A DNA stretch of 64,000 nt, taken from the NCBI RefSeq assembly GCF_020023995.1, contig NZ_NRRD01000010.1:1-64000 (forward strand), in the 5' to 3' direction. The position numbers and the translations under genes are program-made. Shown piece after piece: positions 8,965-18,172 of this stretch; within the stretch, counting starts at the first letter, position 1; each line of letters opens with the position of its first letter. This DNA is from Rhodobacter sp. TJ_12. GTDB taxonomy: Bacteria > Pseudomonadota > Alphaproteobacteria > Rhodobacterales > Rhodobacteraceae. The notes under the pieces were generated by a model. It saw only the letters and a program-made list of their open reading frames with translations. It made no database searches and was not told the DNA's origin.

Positions 8965-9687
8965 ATGAAGAAGCTGATCCTGACTGCCGCGGCATTTGCG
9001 CTGACCGCGGGCACCGCTTTTGCAAACGACGTCGTGCGCATGGGCACCGAGGGCGCCTACCCTCCCTACAACTTCCTCAATGACGCGGGCGAGGTCGATG
9101 GCTTCGAGCGCGAACTGGGCGATATCCTGTGCGAAAAAGCCGGTCTGACCTGCGAATGGGTCACCAATGACTGGGACAGCATCATCCCGAACCTGCTGTC
9201 GGGCAACTATGACACGATCATCGCCGGGATGAGCATCACCGACGAGCGGATGGAAACCATCGACTTCACGCAAAACTACTATCCGCCGGCGGCCTCGGCC
9301 TATGCGGCGCTGTCGAGTGACGTCGATCTGATGGGCGGCGTGGTTGCGGCGCAGGTGGGCACGATCCAAGCCGATTACGTCGCCCAATCGGGTGCGACGC
9401 TTTTGGAATTCGCCACGCTGGATGACACGATCGCGGCAGTCAAAAACGGCGAAGCCGATGCGGTCTTTGCCGATAAAGACGCGATTGCCCCGTTTGTGAC
9501 CGAAGGCGGCGACGTGGTGTGGGCTGGCGATGACGTGCCGCTGGGCGGCGGTATCGGCATTGGTGTGCGCAAATCCGACACCGAGCTGAAAGAGAAATTC
9601 AACGCCGTGATCTCGGAAATGAAAGCCGATGGCTCGCTCAACGAGATGATCCTCAAGTGGTTCGGCGACGAAGCCGCAACCTTCTGA
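8965..9687 (+). CDS. ABC transporter substrate-binding protein (family 3)
   Basis: Periplasmic solute-binding protein of the lysine/arginine/ornithine-histidine type (SBP_bac_3), 240 residues. A signal peptide covers residues 1-20 and ends in TAFA; the mature part starts near NDVVRMGTEG. Family segments YPPYNF, NDWDSIIPNLLSG and AGMSIT are present. The ATG at 8965 follows GGAGAG and directly opens the signal peptide, so it is preferred over a GTG at 8938. A hairpin just after the gene (9696-9719) may protect its message. Ligand is probably a basic amino acid or polyamine, judged from the neighbours. Confidence 0.93.
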   Translation: MKKLILTAAAFALTAGTAFANDVVRMGTEGAYPPYNFLNDAGEVDGFERELGDILCEKAGLTCEWVTNDWDSIIPNLLSGNYDTIIAGMSITDERMETIDFTQNYYPPAASAYAALSSDVDLMGGVVAAQVGTIQADYVAQSGATLLEFATLDDTIAAVKNGEADAVFADKDAIAPFVTEGGDVVWAGDDVPLGGGIGIGVRKSDTELKEKFNAVISEMKADGSLNEMILKWFGDEAATF

Positions 9688-9695
9688 AAATGACC

Positions 9696-9719
9696 GGGCG
9701 CGGGGGCAACTCCGCGCCC
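9696..9719 (+). other. Intercistronic 8-bp hairpin after the binding-protein gene
   Basis: GGGCGCGG (9696-9703) pairs with CCGCGCCC (9712-9719) over an 8-base loop, without a T tract. Such hairpins behind binding-protein genes often stabilise the upstream mRNA relative to the permease part. That role is inferred. Confidence 0.5.
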
Positions 9720-9729
9720 AATCCGCCCC

Positions 9730-10611
9730 ATGTTCGATTTCTGCGCCGATCCCAAAACCCTTGAAGGCCTGTCTTGGCTGATGTGCTACCTGACCACGGG
9801 TAAGCACATGATGTTTTATAGCTCGTTCTTCGTCGTGCTGGCCTTGATGCTGATTGTGGCGCCCGTGGCGCTAGCCTTTGGCTTTGGCGGCGCGATTGCC
9901 GCGCGCTCGCCCATCGCGCCGCTGCGCTGGCTGGGCAAGACCTACACCTCCATGGTGCGCGGCATTCCCGATATCGTGTTTTTCCTCTTCGTGCCGGTGG
10001 CGATGGATCAGGGGCTGGAATATCTGCGTTATCTCTACAAATGCCCGCATGATGGCACGCCCGTCTGGGCCAATAACGAATTCAGCGTCTGCGCTGCCGC
10101 GAAATTGCCGCTTTCGACCTCGCCCCAGATCTGGCACGAGGTCTATGGCTTCGCGCTTGCCGTGATCGCGTTTGCCATCGTGTTCGGCGCCTTTGCCGCC
10201 AATGTGCTTTATGGTGCGATGAATGCGGTGCCGCGCGCGCAGTTGGAAACCGCCGAAGCCTATGGCATGTCGCCCGCGCAGGTGCGCCGCCGCGTGCTTA
10301 TTCCGCAGATGTGGACCTATGCGCTGCCGGGCCTGTCGAACCTGTGGATGATCCTCATCAAGGCAACGCCGCTTCTGTTCCTGCTTGGCGTGGAAGACAT
10401 CGTTTATTGGGCGCGCGAGTTGGGCGCGACGAAATCGCAAATCTATGACTATCCGCACCCCGACTGGCGTTTTTGGTATGTATTGGCGCTTTTGGTGTTT
10501 TACCTTGGCATGACGAAACTTTCGGAACTGGCGCTGGATCGGTTGTCCGCGCGGCTGTCGAAGGGCCAAGCCACGATGGCGGGCGAAGCACAACGGAAGG
10601 CCGCGGCATGA
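9730..10611 (+). CDS. ABC transporter permease (HisQ/HisM type)
   Basis: Inner-membrane permease of an amino acid importer, 293 residues, with about five transmembrane helices and the EAA-type loop (ETAEAYGMSPAQVRRRVLIPQ) that contacts the ATPase. An insert between the second and third helices (about residues 95-135) contains two cysteines and is longer than in HisQ; it is predicted periplasmic. The start ATG lies 42 bases after the binding-protein gene. Its TGA overlaps the ATG of the second permease, so the two are coupled and probably form a heterodimer. Confidence 0.9.
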   Translation: MFDFCADPKTLEGLSWLMCYLTTGKHMMFYSSFFVVLALMLIVAPVALAFGFGGAIAARSPIAPLRWLGKTYTSMVRGIPDIVFFLFVPVAMDQGLEYLRYLYKCPHDGTPVWANNEFSVCAAAKLPLSTSPQIWHEVYGFALAVIAFAIVFGAFAANVLYGAMNAVPRAQLETAEAYGMSPAQVRRRVLIPQMWTYALPGLSNLWMILIKATPLLFLLGVEDIVYWARELGATKSQIYDYPHPDWRFWYVLALLVFYLGMTKLSELALDRLSARLSKGQATMAGEAQRKAAA

Positions 10612-11441
10612 GCGATAGCTGCACCCAGATCATTGCGGATTATGCCTTCCGCTCGCTTGGCTATGGCGAACGGCTGCTGCCGCGCAGCGATTTCACGCTG
10701 TGCCATGAATTCACGCTGATCGGCTCGGGCCTGATCTGGAACGTCTATTTTGGCACGCTGGCGCTTTTGTTCGGCTTTTTCTTTGCCACGGGGCTGGCGC
10801 TAGCCAAGGCCGCGCCCAGCGCCGCGCTGCGCCGCCCGGCAGAGTTGTTCATCTTTGTGTTCCGGGGCTCGCCGCTCTTCATCCAGTTTTTCTTGGCTTA
10901 TGAACTGCTGGTGATGCTGCCCAAGGCGGGCATCGATGTCTTTGGCATCACCATTGAAACCGCCTGGACGACGCGGGCTTGGGCTGGCGCGCTCTTTGTG
11001 CTGTTTCTCAACACCTCGGCCTATTCGGCGGAAATCTTCTATGGCGCGCTGCAAAGCGTGCCCAAGGGCGATATCGAGGCCGCCGATGCCTATGGCCTGA
11101 CCGGCTGGACCAAGTTTCGCCGCGTGCTTTGGCCAACGATGCTGCGCCTTGCCTGGCCGTCCTATACCAACGAGGCGATCTTTCTGTTTCATGCCACGAC
11201 GCTGGTGTTCTTTTCGGGCTTTCCCGCCTTTCAGCAACGCGGCGACGCGCTTTATTACGCCAAATTCTTTGCCGACAAGACCTTTAACCCCTTTATCCCC
11301 TACCCAATCACCGCCTTCTATTTCATCCTTGTGACGCTGGCGCTGATTGGTCTGTTTGGGATCGTCAACCGCCGTCTGAACCGCCACCTTCCGGGCCACC
11401 ACCGCCCCAAGCTGAGGATCAGGCCGCAAATCATCAGGTGA
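10608..11441 (+). CDS. ABC transporter permease (second subunit)
   Basis: Second HisM/HisQ-type permease subunit, 277 residues. Homology and the ATGA overlap with the preceding gene set the start at 10608. Helices and an EAA loop (IEAADAYGLTGWTKFRRVLWP) are visible, as are the FRGSPLFIQFFL segment and a basic cytoplasmic C-terminus. With the ATPase at 8149, the binding protein at 8965 and the first permease it forms a complete importer. The next gene, a glutamine-synthetase-like ligase, begins three bases after the stop. Confidence 0.9.
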   Translation: MSDSCTQIIADYAFRSLGYGERLLPRSDFTLCHEFTLIGSGLIWNVYFGTLALLFGFFFATGLALAKAAPSAALRRPAELFIFVFRGSPLFIQFFLAYELLVMLPKAGIDVFGITIETAWTTRAWAGALFVLFLNTSAYSAEIFYGALQSVPKGDIEAADAYGLTGWTKFRRVLWPTMLRLAWPSYTNEAIFLFHATTLVFFSGFPAFQQRGDALYYAKFFADKTFNPFIPYPITAFYFILVTLALIGLFGIVNRRLNRHLPGHHRPKLRIRPQIIR

Positions 11442-11444
11442 TAT

Positions 11445-12776
11445 ATGGACTGGCTCAAGGAACACCCCGAGGTGCGCACCATTCGTGTGGCAGCGGCCGA
11501 CCTAAACGGGGTGGCGCGGGGCAAACGGATCCCCGCACGTTTTGCAAGCAAGGTGTTCAGCGAGGGCACACGCTTTCCCTTTTCGGTGATGAACCTCGAC
11601 ATCTGGGGCGAGGACATCGAGGAAAGCCCGCTGGTGTTCGAAAGCGGCGATTGCGACGGATTGCTGTTGCCGACCGAACGCGGGTTTTTGCCGATGCCCT
11701 GGCTGGAGGCGCCGACTGCGCTTTTGCCGATCTGGATGCATCACATGGATGGGCGGCCCTATGCGGGCGACCCGCGCCAAGCGCTGGCCCGCGTGGTGGC
11801 GCGCTACGCCGAACAGGGGCTACGCCCGGTGGTGGCGACCGAGCTTGAATTTTTCCTGATCGACGATTCCGGAAAAACCCTGCGCGTGCCACCCAGCCCC
11901 CGCTCCGGCAAGCGCCGCTCTGGCGGGGAAACGCTGTCGCTGCGCGCGCTCGATGCCTTCGACATCTTTTTCACCAAGCTTTACGAGGCCTGCGAGGCGA
12001 TGGATATTCCCGCCGATACGGCGATTTCCGAAGCCGGGCCGGGACAGTTTGAAATCAATCTCATGCATCAGGCGGACCCGCTTAAAGCCGCCGATGACAC
12101 ATGGCTTTTCAAAATGCTGGTGAAGGGGCTCGCCCGGCAGCACGGCTTTGCCGCAAGCTTCATGGCCAAACCTTATGACATGTGGCCGGGCAACGGGATG
12201 CACACGCATTTTTCCGTGCTGGACGAAAGCGGGGCCAATATCTTTGACAATGGCACCGACAAAGGCTCGGATGCGCTGCGCCACGCGGTGGCGGGGTGTC
12301 TTGAGGCGTTGCCCGGCTCGACGCTCGTCTTTGCGCCGCATCAAAACAGCTACACGCGGCTGGTCCCCAATGCCCATGCCCCCACCGGCATCGGCTGGGC
12401 CTATGAAAACCGCACCGCCGCCTTGCGGATTCCGGCCTCCAGCCCCGCCGCGCGGCGAATCGAGCATCGCGTCGCGGGGGGGGATGTGAACCCCTATTTG
12501 ATGATCGCGGCAATTCTGGGCGCGGCGCTGGTGGGGATCGAAGATGAAATGACCCCCGAGACGCCGATCAACGGCAATGCCTATAGCCAAAGCCTGCCGC
12601 AACTGCCCGCCACTTGGAACATGGCGATCAACAGCTTTGCCAATTGCCCAATCATCCGTCGCGTGTTTGAGGAAGAACTGATTGCGAACCTTCTGATGAC
12701 CAAGCGGCAGGAACTGTATTACATGGCGGAACTGTCCGAAGAGGAACAGACCGAGCTTTATCTCGATACCGTTTAA
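11445..12776 (+). CDS. Glutamine synthetase-like gamma-glutamyl-amine ligase
   Basis: Member of the glutamine synthetase superfamily, 443 residues, close in layout to PuuA (glutamate-putrescine ligase) and GlnT-like enzymes rather than to ammonia-assimilating GlnA. Metal and ATP residues sit in the ATELEFF, GPGQFEINL, GNGMHTHFSV and ENRTAALRIP motifs. It would join glutamate to an amine using ATP. It is tightly linked to the upstream transporter and to a second ligase at 13681, an amidotransferase and an FAD oxidase. The amine is unknown; putrescine, another diamine or a monoamine are all possible. AGGTGAT precedes the start. Confidence 0.85.
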   Translation: MDWLKEHPEVRTIRVAAADLNGVARGKRIPARFASKVFSEGTRFPFSVMNLDIWGEDIEESPLVFESGDCDGLLLPTERGFLPMPWLEAPTALLPIWMHHMDGRPYAGDPRQALARVVARYAEQGLRPVVATELEFFLIDDSGKTLRVPPSPRSGKRRSGGETLSLRALDAFDIFFTKLYEACEAMDIPADTAISEAGPGQFEINLMHQADPLKAADDTWLFKMLVKGLARQHGFAASFMAKPYDMWPGNGMHTHFSVLDESGANIFDNGTDKGSDALRHAVAGCLEALPGSTLVFAPHQNSYTRLVPNAHAPTGIGWAYENRTAALRIPASSPAARRIEHRVAGGDVNPYLMIAAILGAALVGIEDEMTPETPINGNAYSQSLPQLPATWNMAINSFANCPIIRRVFEEELIANLLMTKRQELYYMAELSEEEQTELYLDTV

Positions 12777-12842
12777 GGGCACGCGGGGGTGGCCGCTGCG
12801 GCCAGCCCCTTGCCCAGCGCGCGCCCGAGGGCTAGGTTTCGG

Positions 12843-13544
12843 ATGTCCAATCACGAGAACCTCATGCGCATCGGCATCCTGCAAACAGGCCAATCTCCCG
12901 ACATTTTGCGGGAGGAAGCGGGCGATTACCCCGATATGTTCATGGCGCTTTTGGCGCCTCATGGCTTCGATCTGGTCACCTATGACGTTGAGCACATGCA
13001 GTTTCCCACCGACGTGCATGCCTGCGACGGCTGGCTGATCACCGGCTCGCGCCACGGGGCCTATGAAGAGCACGCCTTCATCCCCCCGCTCGAAGATTTT
13101 ATCCGCAAGGCTATGGCCGCGCAGGTGCCGCTGGTGGGCGTTTGTTTTGGCCATCAGATCATCGCGCAGGCGATGGGCGGCAAGGTTGAGCGCTACGCGG
13201 GCGGCTGGGCCGTGGGGCCGCAAAGCTACGATTTCGAAGGCACGCCGATCACCCTGAACGCGTGGCACCGCGATCAGGTCACAAAGCTGCCTGAAGGGGC
13301 CAAAGTCATCGCCTGCAACGATTTTTGCGAAAATGCGGCGCTGATTTATGGTGACACGGCGTTCACCGTGCAGGCACATCCCGAATTCAAAGATAGCTTC
13401 GTCGAAGGGCTGATGACCGCGCGCGGCCCCGGGCTTGTGCCCGATACCCTTATGGCAGAGGCGCGCGAAAAACTGGGCAAAGGCAATGATTCCGCCGCGA
13501 TTGCAGCGAAGATCGCGGCTTTCTTCCATCGGCACGAGGGCTGA
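12843..13544 (+). CDS. Class I glutamine amidotransferase-like hydrolase (PuuD-like role)
   Basis: Class I GATase-fold protein, about 230 residues, resembling stand-alone GMP-synthase-type amidotransferase domains. The nucleophile cysteine is in a VGVCFGHQI elbow near residue 108 and the catalytic His-Glu in a QAHPEF motif. In this neighbourhood it could hydrolyse a gamma-glutamyl bond, the job PuuD does in Escherichia coli, though PuuD belongs to the peptidase C26 branch and this one looks different. Start is uncertain between ATG 12843 and ATG 12864; both are in frame and neither has a strong ribosome binding site. Confidence 0.8.
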   Translation: MSNHENLMRIGILQTGQSPDILREEAGDYPDMFMALLAPHGFDLVTYDVEHMQFPTDVHACDGWLITGSRHGAYEEHAFIPPLEDFIRKAMAAQVPLVGVCFGHQIIAQAMGGKVERYAGGWAVGPQSYDFEGTPITLNAWHRDQVTKLPEGAKVIACNDFCENAALIYGDTAFTVQAHPEFKDSFVEGLMTARGPGLVPDTLMAEAREKLGKGNDSAAIAAKIAAFFHRHEG

Positions 13545-13680
13545 CCATGCCACAGCCGCGCCACCTGTGCCCCACCCCCGCGCCCCCCGGCATGGCCGAG
13601 GGGATGCCGCTGGCCCGGCTGATGCCCGACCCGATTGTCTGACTGTCTGCCCCCCTTCCCTTTCTTCGAAAGCAAAAGAC

Positions 13681-15048
13681 ATGTCTCAGATTCAGACCCA
13701 TTGGACCGATCTTATCCCGCAGGCCGCGCAAGATTACATTGAAGGCCGCCGCTTGGATGAGGTGGAATGTATCGTGGCCGATATTGCGGGCGTCGCGCGC
13801 GGCAAGGCGATGCCCGCCTCCAAATTCGCCTATCAGGATCGGTTCTACCTGCCAAATTCGATCTATCTACAAACGATCACCGGCGAATGGGCCGACAACC
13901 CGATGGGCGCTTTTACCGAGCCCGATATGGTGCTGACCCCCGATTGGAACACCGCCTCGGCGGCACCTTGGACCGCCGATATCACGCTGCAAGTGATCCA
14001 TGATGTGCATGACCAACAGGGCAAGCCGGTGCCGGTCGCGCCGCGCAATGTGCTGAAGCGGGTGGTGGCGCTTTACGAAGCGGCGGGGCTGAAACCCATT
14101 GTCGCGCCGGAGATGGAATTCTTTTTGGTCGCCCGCAATCTGGACCCGAACCAGCCGATTATCCCGCCGATGGGGCGCTCGGGGCGGCGTGCGGCGGGCA
14201 AACAGGCCTATTCGATGTCGGCGGTCGATGAATATGGCAAGGTAATCGATGACATCTATGACTTTGCCGAAGCTCAAGGCTTTGAAATTGATGGCATCTT
14301 GCAAGAGGGCGGCGCGGGTCAGGTGGAAATCAACCTTGCCCATGGCGACCCGGTCGCGCTGGCCGATCAGATTTTCTATTTCAAACGGCTGATCCGCGAG
14401 GCGGCATTGCGCCACGACTGCTTTGCCACCTTCATGGCCAAGCCGATTGAGGGCGAGCCGGGTTCGGCCATGCATATCCACCAATCGGTGATCGATACCG
14501 AAACGGGGCTGAATATCTTTTCCAACCCCGATGGTGGGGAAAGCGAGGCGTTCTTGCATTTCGTGGCCGGGATGCAAACGCATCTGCCCGCGGTGGTCGC
14601 GCTGCTGGCGCCCTATGTGAACAGCTATCGGCGCTACATTCCGGACTTTGCCGCGCCGATCAACCTTGAATGGGGCCGCGACAACCGCACCACCGGGCTG
14701 CGCGTGCCGATTTCCGGCCCCGAGGCGCGGCGGCTGGAAAACCGGCTCGCGGGGATGGATTGCAACCCTTACCTTGGCCTCGCCGCCTCGCTGGCTTGCG
14801 GCTATATCGGGCTGAAAGACAAGAAGATGCCCAGCCCCGAATGTTTGGGCGATGCCTATATGGGCGACAGTGATCTGCCCTATAACCTTGGCGATGCGCT
14901 TGATATTTTTGCCGATAGCGCACCGGTGCGCGACGTGCTTGGGGTGGAATTCTGCACCGTTTACGAGGCGGTGAAGCGCAATGAATACAAAGAGTTCTTG
15001 CAGGTCATCAGCCCGTGGGAACGCGAACACCTTCTGCTGAACGTGTGA
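13681..15048 (+). CDS. Second glutamine synthetase-like gamma-glutamyl-amine ligase
   Basis: Glutamine-synthetase superfamily protein of 455 residues, clearly related to but distinct from the ligase at 11445. It has an intact active site: APEMEFFL, GGAGQVEINL, GSAMHIHQSV and DNRTTGLRVP segments. It probably also makes a gamma-glutamyl amide, with a different amine preference, or the two proteins form a mixed oligomer. The ATG at 13681 begins the homology after a 136-base gap; the ribosome binding site is poor. The FAD oxidase starts three bases after its stop, so these two are cotranscribed. Confidence 0.85.
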   Translation: MSQIQTHWTDLIPQAAQDYIEGRRLDEVECIVADIAGVARGKAMPASKFAYQDRFYLPNSIYLQTITGEWADNPMGAFTEPDMVLTPDWNTASAAPWTADITLQVIHDVHDQQGKPVPVAPRNVLKRVVALYEAAGLKPIVAPEMEFFLVARNLDPNQPIIPPMGRSGRRAAGKQAYSMSAVDEYGKVIDDIYDFAEAQGFEIDGILQEGGAGQVEINLAHGDPVALADQIFYFKRLIREAALRHDCFATFMAKPIEGEPGSAMHIHQSVIDTETGLNIFSNPDGGESEAFLHFVAGMQTHLPAVVALLAPYVNSYRRYIPDFAAPINLEWGRDNRTTGLRVPISGPEARRLENRLAGMDCNPYLGLAASLACGYIGLKDKKMPSPECLGDAYMGDSDLPYNLGDALDIFADSAPVRDVLGVEFCTVYEAVKRNEYKEFLQVISPWEREHLLLNV

Positions 15049-15051
15049 TCG

Positions 15052-16359
15052 ATGAACCTGCTCTTCGCCAATGATCGCGCCGGGCAGTATCCGGCCAGTT
15101 TTTATGCCGAAACCCGCGACCCGGCCCCCGAACGCCCCAGTTTGCAGGGCGAAACCCGCGCCGATGTTTGCGTGGTGGGCGCGGGCTATACCGGGCTTTC
15201 GGCCGCTTTGCATTTGGCGCGCGCGGGGCGCCGCGTGGTGGTGCTTGAGGCGCATCGCGCGGGCTTTGGCGCCTCTGGCCGCAATGGCGGGCAAATCGGC
15301 TCGGGGCAGCGGCTTGATATGGCCACGCTTGAGAAAATGGCGGGGCAAGAGGTCGCCAAACGGCTGTGGGGCATGGCGGAAGAGGCGAAAGCCCTGACCT
15401 ATGCCTTGGCCGACGAAGCGGGCGTGCCCACCCATCGCGGCATCGCGCATACCGGGCGCAAGGCGTCAGAAGTGCGCTGGCTGCATGAAGAGGCCGAGCA
15501 TCTGGCCAAACACTACGGTTACACCCAGATCGAACCGCTTGACCGGGCCGCGACGCAGGCGTTGATCCCCTCCCCCGTCTATATCGGCGGCGATTTGGAT
15601 CATGGCGCGGGCCATGTGCATCCGCTCAACCTCTGCCTCGGAGTCGCACGCTTGGCCGAGGCGGCGGGGGCAGTGATTTATGAAAATGCGCCCGTCACAA
15701 ACATCATCCACGGCACCACCGCCAACAAACCCAGCCGGGTGGAAACCGCACAAGGCCATGTGATCGCCGATCAGGTGATCTTGGCGGCGAATGGCTATCT
15801 GGACCGGCTAGAACCGCAAATCGCCGCCCGTGTGATGCCGATCAACAATTACATCGTCGCGACCGAACCCTTGGGGGCGCGCGCGAAAGAGGTCTTTACC
15901 AAAGACATCGCTGCGCATGATCTCAAATTCGTCGTCAATTACTGGCGGCTGCACGAAGACCGGCTGATCTTTGGCGGCGGCGAAACGGTCAGCTACCGCT
16001 TCCCGCGCGATATCGCCGCCAAGGTGCGCAAACCGCTCGAAGAGATTTACCCGCAGCTGAAGGGCGTCAAAATTACCCATGCTTGGGGCGGCACGCTGGC
16101 GATCACCGTGAACCGGATGCCCTGCTTCCACCGCCCCGCGCCCAATTGCCTTTCGGCCTCGGGCTATTCGGGCCATGGCGTGGCGCTGGCCCTTCATGCG
16201 GGCAAGCTGATGGCAGAAGCAATCACCGCCACCGGCGACGGCTTCGACGTGATGGCACGCCTGCCGCAGCCCGCATTCCCCGGCGGTGGCGCGTTGCGCT
16301 GGCCGCTTTTGGTTGCGGGGATGAGCTGGTTTTCGCTGCGCGACAAGATCGGGCTCTAA
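15052..16359 (+). CDS. FAD-dependent amine oxidoreductase, PuuB-like
   Basis: D-amino-acid-oxidase-family flavoprotein, 435 residues. The dinucleotide-binding VGAGYTGLSAALHLA motif is at about residues 43-57, followed by the GASGRNGGQI segment typical of PuuB, glycine oxidase and related enzymes. The C-terminal part carries a SASGYSGHGV segment that holds the FAD. In a Puu-type route it would oxidise a gamma-glutamyl-amine to the aldehyde with release of ammonia and peroxide. No aldehyde dehydrogenase (PuuC) gene is adjacent, so that step must be encoded elsewhere. It overlaps no gene and ends 92 bases before the DegT-like gene. Confidence 0.86.
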   Translation: MNLLFANDRAGQYPASFYAETRDPAPERPSLQGETRADVCVVGAGYTGLSAALHLARAGRRVVVLEAHRAGFGASGRNGGQIGSGQRLDMATLEKMAGQEVAKRLWGMAEEAKALTYALADEAGVPTHRGIAHTGRKASEVRWLHEEAEHLAKHYGYTQIEPLDRAATQALIPSPVYIGGDLDHGAGHVHPLNLCLGVARLAEAAGAVIYENAPVTNIIHGTTANKPSRVETAQGHVIADQVILAANGYLDRLEPQIAARVMPINNYIVATEPLGARAKEVFTKDIAAHDLKFVVNYWRLHEDRLIFGGGETVSYRFPRDIAAKVRKPLEEIYPQLKGVKITHAWGGTLAITVNRMPCFHRPAPNCLSASGYSGHGVALALHAGKLMAEAITATGDGFDVMARLPQPAFPGGGALRWPLLVAGMSWFSLRDKIGL

Positions 16360-16451
16360 GCGGCTTCTGGCCGCGTCGTCAAACTTTCACTTGGCCCCGA
16401 GGCGCGCAACTTCTAAAGCTTTCCCGAATGTCACATTCAGGAAAGCTGAAC

Positions 16452-17636
16452 ATGCCGCGTGATGGACTGACCGCCCCGAATTGCTACGACGCCGAACCGA
16501 TCCCCGAAGCCGCCCGCGCCGAGATCGAGCGGCTGCTCGCAAGCGGAGACCTGTTCCGCTACACCTCTGACAATGCGCCCGTGGCCCAGCTAGAGGCCGA
16601 ATTCGCCGAAATGATGGGCGTGCGCTACGCGGTTTGCGTCGCCTCTTGCTCGGCGGCGCTCTTCTTGTCGCTCAAGGCGCTGGATCTGCCGCGCGGTGCG
16701 CGGGTGCTGGTGCCCGCCTTCACCTTTGCCGCCGTGCCCTCGGCCATTGTCCATGCCGATTGCGTGCCGGTGCTGGTCGAAGTGGGCCAAAACTTCCGCA
16801 TCGATCTAGAGGATTTCCGCGCCAAGTTTGATGACACGATCGACGCGGTGATGATCTCCCATATGCGCGGCCATACCTCGGATATGGATGCGATCATGGA
16901 ACTCGCCAATGCCAAAGGCGTGCCGGTGATCGAAGATGCCGCGCATAGCCTTGGCACGCTCTGGCATGGGGAAAAGATCGGCACGATCGGCAAAATCGGC
17001 TGCTTCAGCTTCCAAAGCTACAAGCTTGTGAATGCGGGCGAAGGCGGCGTTTTGGTGACCGACGACCCGGAATTGGCCGCGCGCGCGATCATCATGTCGG
17101 GCGCCTATGAGCATAACTGGAAAAAGCACCCCGGTTTGGCCAACAGCTTCGCGCATTGGCAAAACAAGCTGCCGCTTTACAACACGCGGATGCAAAACCT
17201 CTCTGCTGCCGTGATCCGCCCGCAGTTGGGTGAAGTGGCGCGGCGCGTGCGCGATGGGCTGGCCAACCACGATTATGTTGCCGCGAAACTCAATGAGAGC
17301 CCGTGGCTGGATGTGCCGCCGCCGCTTGGGCCGGAAACGCGCGCGCCCGACAGTCTGCAATTCAACCTTGTGGGCGAATGGACGGATGCCGAAGCGCGCC
17401 AGTTGCAAGCGGAAACCAAAACTCGGGGCGTGGGCGTGTCTGTTTTTGGCCTCTCGCAAGACAATGCGCGCGCCTATTGGAATTGGCAATTCTTGGGCGA
17501 TCTGCCCGATCTGCCGAAAACCCGCGCCATGTTGATGCGCGCTTGCGACACGCGCCTGCCCGCACGGCTCACCCGCCCCGAGCTTGATTTCATCGCCGAG
17601 GCGATTGTCGAGTCGGCAGCGGTCGTCAAAGGCTGA
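16452..17636 (+). CDS. DegT/DnrJ/EryC1/StrS-family aminotransferase
   Basis: PLP-dependent fold-type I aminotransferase of the sugar-aminotransferase (AHBA synthase) family, 394 residues. Motifs include VPAFTFAAVPSAIVHADCVP, EDAAHSLG and the PLP-lysine segment SFQSYKLVNAGEGG. ATG 16452 is preferred because AGGAAAG lies eight bases upstream; ATG 16428 is also in frame. No sugar-nucleotide or lipopolysaccharide genes are nearby, so a role in the amine pathway upstream (for example transfer from an amine or amino sugar) is as likely as surface sugar synthesis. It ends just before a terminator hairpin. Confidence 0.85.
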   Translation: MPRDGLTAPNCYDAEPIPEAARAEIERLLASGDLFRYTSDNAPVAQLEAEFAEMMGVRYAVCVASCSAALFLSLKALDLPRGARVLVPAFTFAAVPSAIVHADCVPVLVEVGQNFRIDLEDFRAKFDDTIDAVMISHMRGHTSDMDAIMELANAKGVPVIEDAAHSLGTLWHGEKIGTIGKIGCFSFQSYKLVNAGEGGVLVTDDPELAARAIIMSGAYEHNWKKHPGLANSFAHWQNKLPLYNTRMQNLSAAVIRPQLGEVARRVRDGLANHDYVAAKLNESPWLDVPPPLGPETRAPDSLQFNLVGEWTDAEARQLQAETKTRGVGVSVFGLSQDNARAYWNWQFLGDLPDLPKTRAMLMRACDTRLPARLTRPELDFIAEAIVESAAVVKG

Positions 17637-17643
17637 TCCGGTC

Positions 17644-17662
17644 AGGGGGGCAGCGCCCCCCT
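17644..17662. terminator. Hairpin between convergent genes
   Basis: AGGGGGGC (17644-17651), loop AGC, GCCCCCCT (17655-17662): a perfect 8-bp stem between the convergent DegT-like and CoA-binding genes. No T tract follows, so function is inferred. Confidence 0.5.
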
Positions 17663-17670
17663 ACACCGCG

Positions 17671-18090
17671 TTAGATCCCAAGCCGGGGCATCTCGATCTT
17701 GGGACAGCGATCCATCACCACGCGCTTCCCTGCGGCGCGCGCGTCTTGTGCCGCCGGTTCATGCACAACGCCAAGCTGCATCCAGAGGGTTTTCACCTCG
17801 GCCCGCGCGGTCAAAACCTGCTCGACGATCCCCGGCACAGCCGCGGGCGTGCGAAAGATATCGACCATATCCACCGCAATCTCGCGCGGAATCGCGGCGA
17901 GATCGGCATAGACCACCTCGCCAAGATACGTCTGGCCCGCGAGCCCCGGATTGACGGGAATCACCCGATAGCCGCGCCCTTGCAGCCACGCCGCAACCTC
18001 ATGCGCGGGGCGCGTGGGATTTGCCGAAAACCCCACGACGGCGATCACCTTGGTCTGGCTGAAGATTTCGCGTAGCTCTGCATCGGTCAT
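17671..18090 (-). CDS. CoA-binding protein (YccU family)
   Basis: Small Rossmann-fold protein of 139 residues in the YccU/COG1832 CoA-binding group. The nucleotide-binding segment VIAVVGFSANPTRPAHEVA is at about residues 14-33, and a VDMVDIFR motif lies near residue 75. It probably binds CoA or an acyl-CoA; no catalytic activity is assigned for the family. The ATG at 18090 begins the homology. An intrinsic terminator stands 21 bases upstream of this start on the same strand, separating it from rlmB. Confidence 0.85.
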   Translation of the reverse strand: MTDAELREIFSQTKVIAVVGFSANPTRPAHEVAAWLQGRGYRVIPVNPGLAGQTYLGEVVYADLAAIPREIAVDMVDIFRTPAAVPGIVEQVLTARAEVKTLWMQLGVVHEPAAQDARAAGKRVVMDRCPKIEMPRLGI

Positions 18091-18110
18091 AGCGGGCTTC
18101 CCTTGGCAAG

Positions 18111-18143
18111 AAAAAGCGCCCGAACCACAAGGGATTCGGGCGC
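18111..18143 (-). terminator. Intrinsic terminator (minus strand)
   Basis: Read on the minus strand, GCGCCCGAA (18143-18135) pairs with TTCGGGCGC (18124-18116), followed by TTTTT (18115-18111). It lies downstream of rlmB and just before the CoA-binding gene. Confidence 0.8.
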
Positions 18144-18172
18144 GAAAGTGTGGAACGAGGGACAGTGACTTG

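Noticed and set aside
11820-13682. 620-codon minus-strand frame opposite the first ligase and the amidotransferase
   Set aside because: It covers well-recognised enzymes on the plus strand and shows no domain of its own.
13867-15450. 527-codon minus-strand frame opposite the second ligase
   Set aside because: Shadow of the glutamine-synthetase-like gene; no ribosome binding site or domain.
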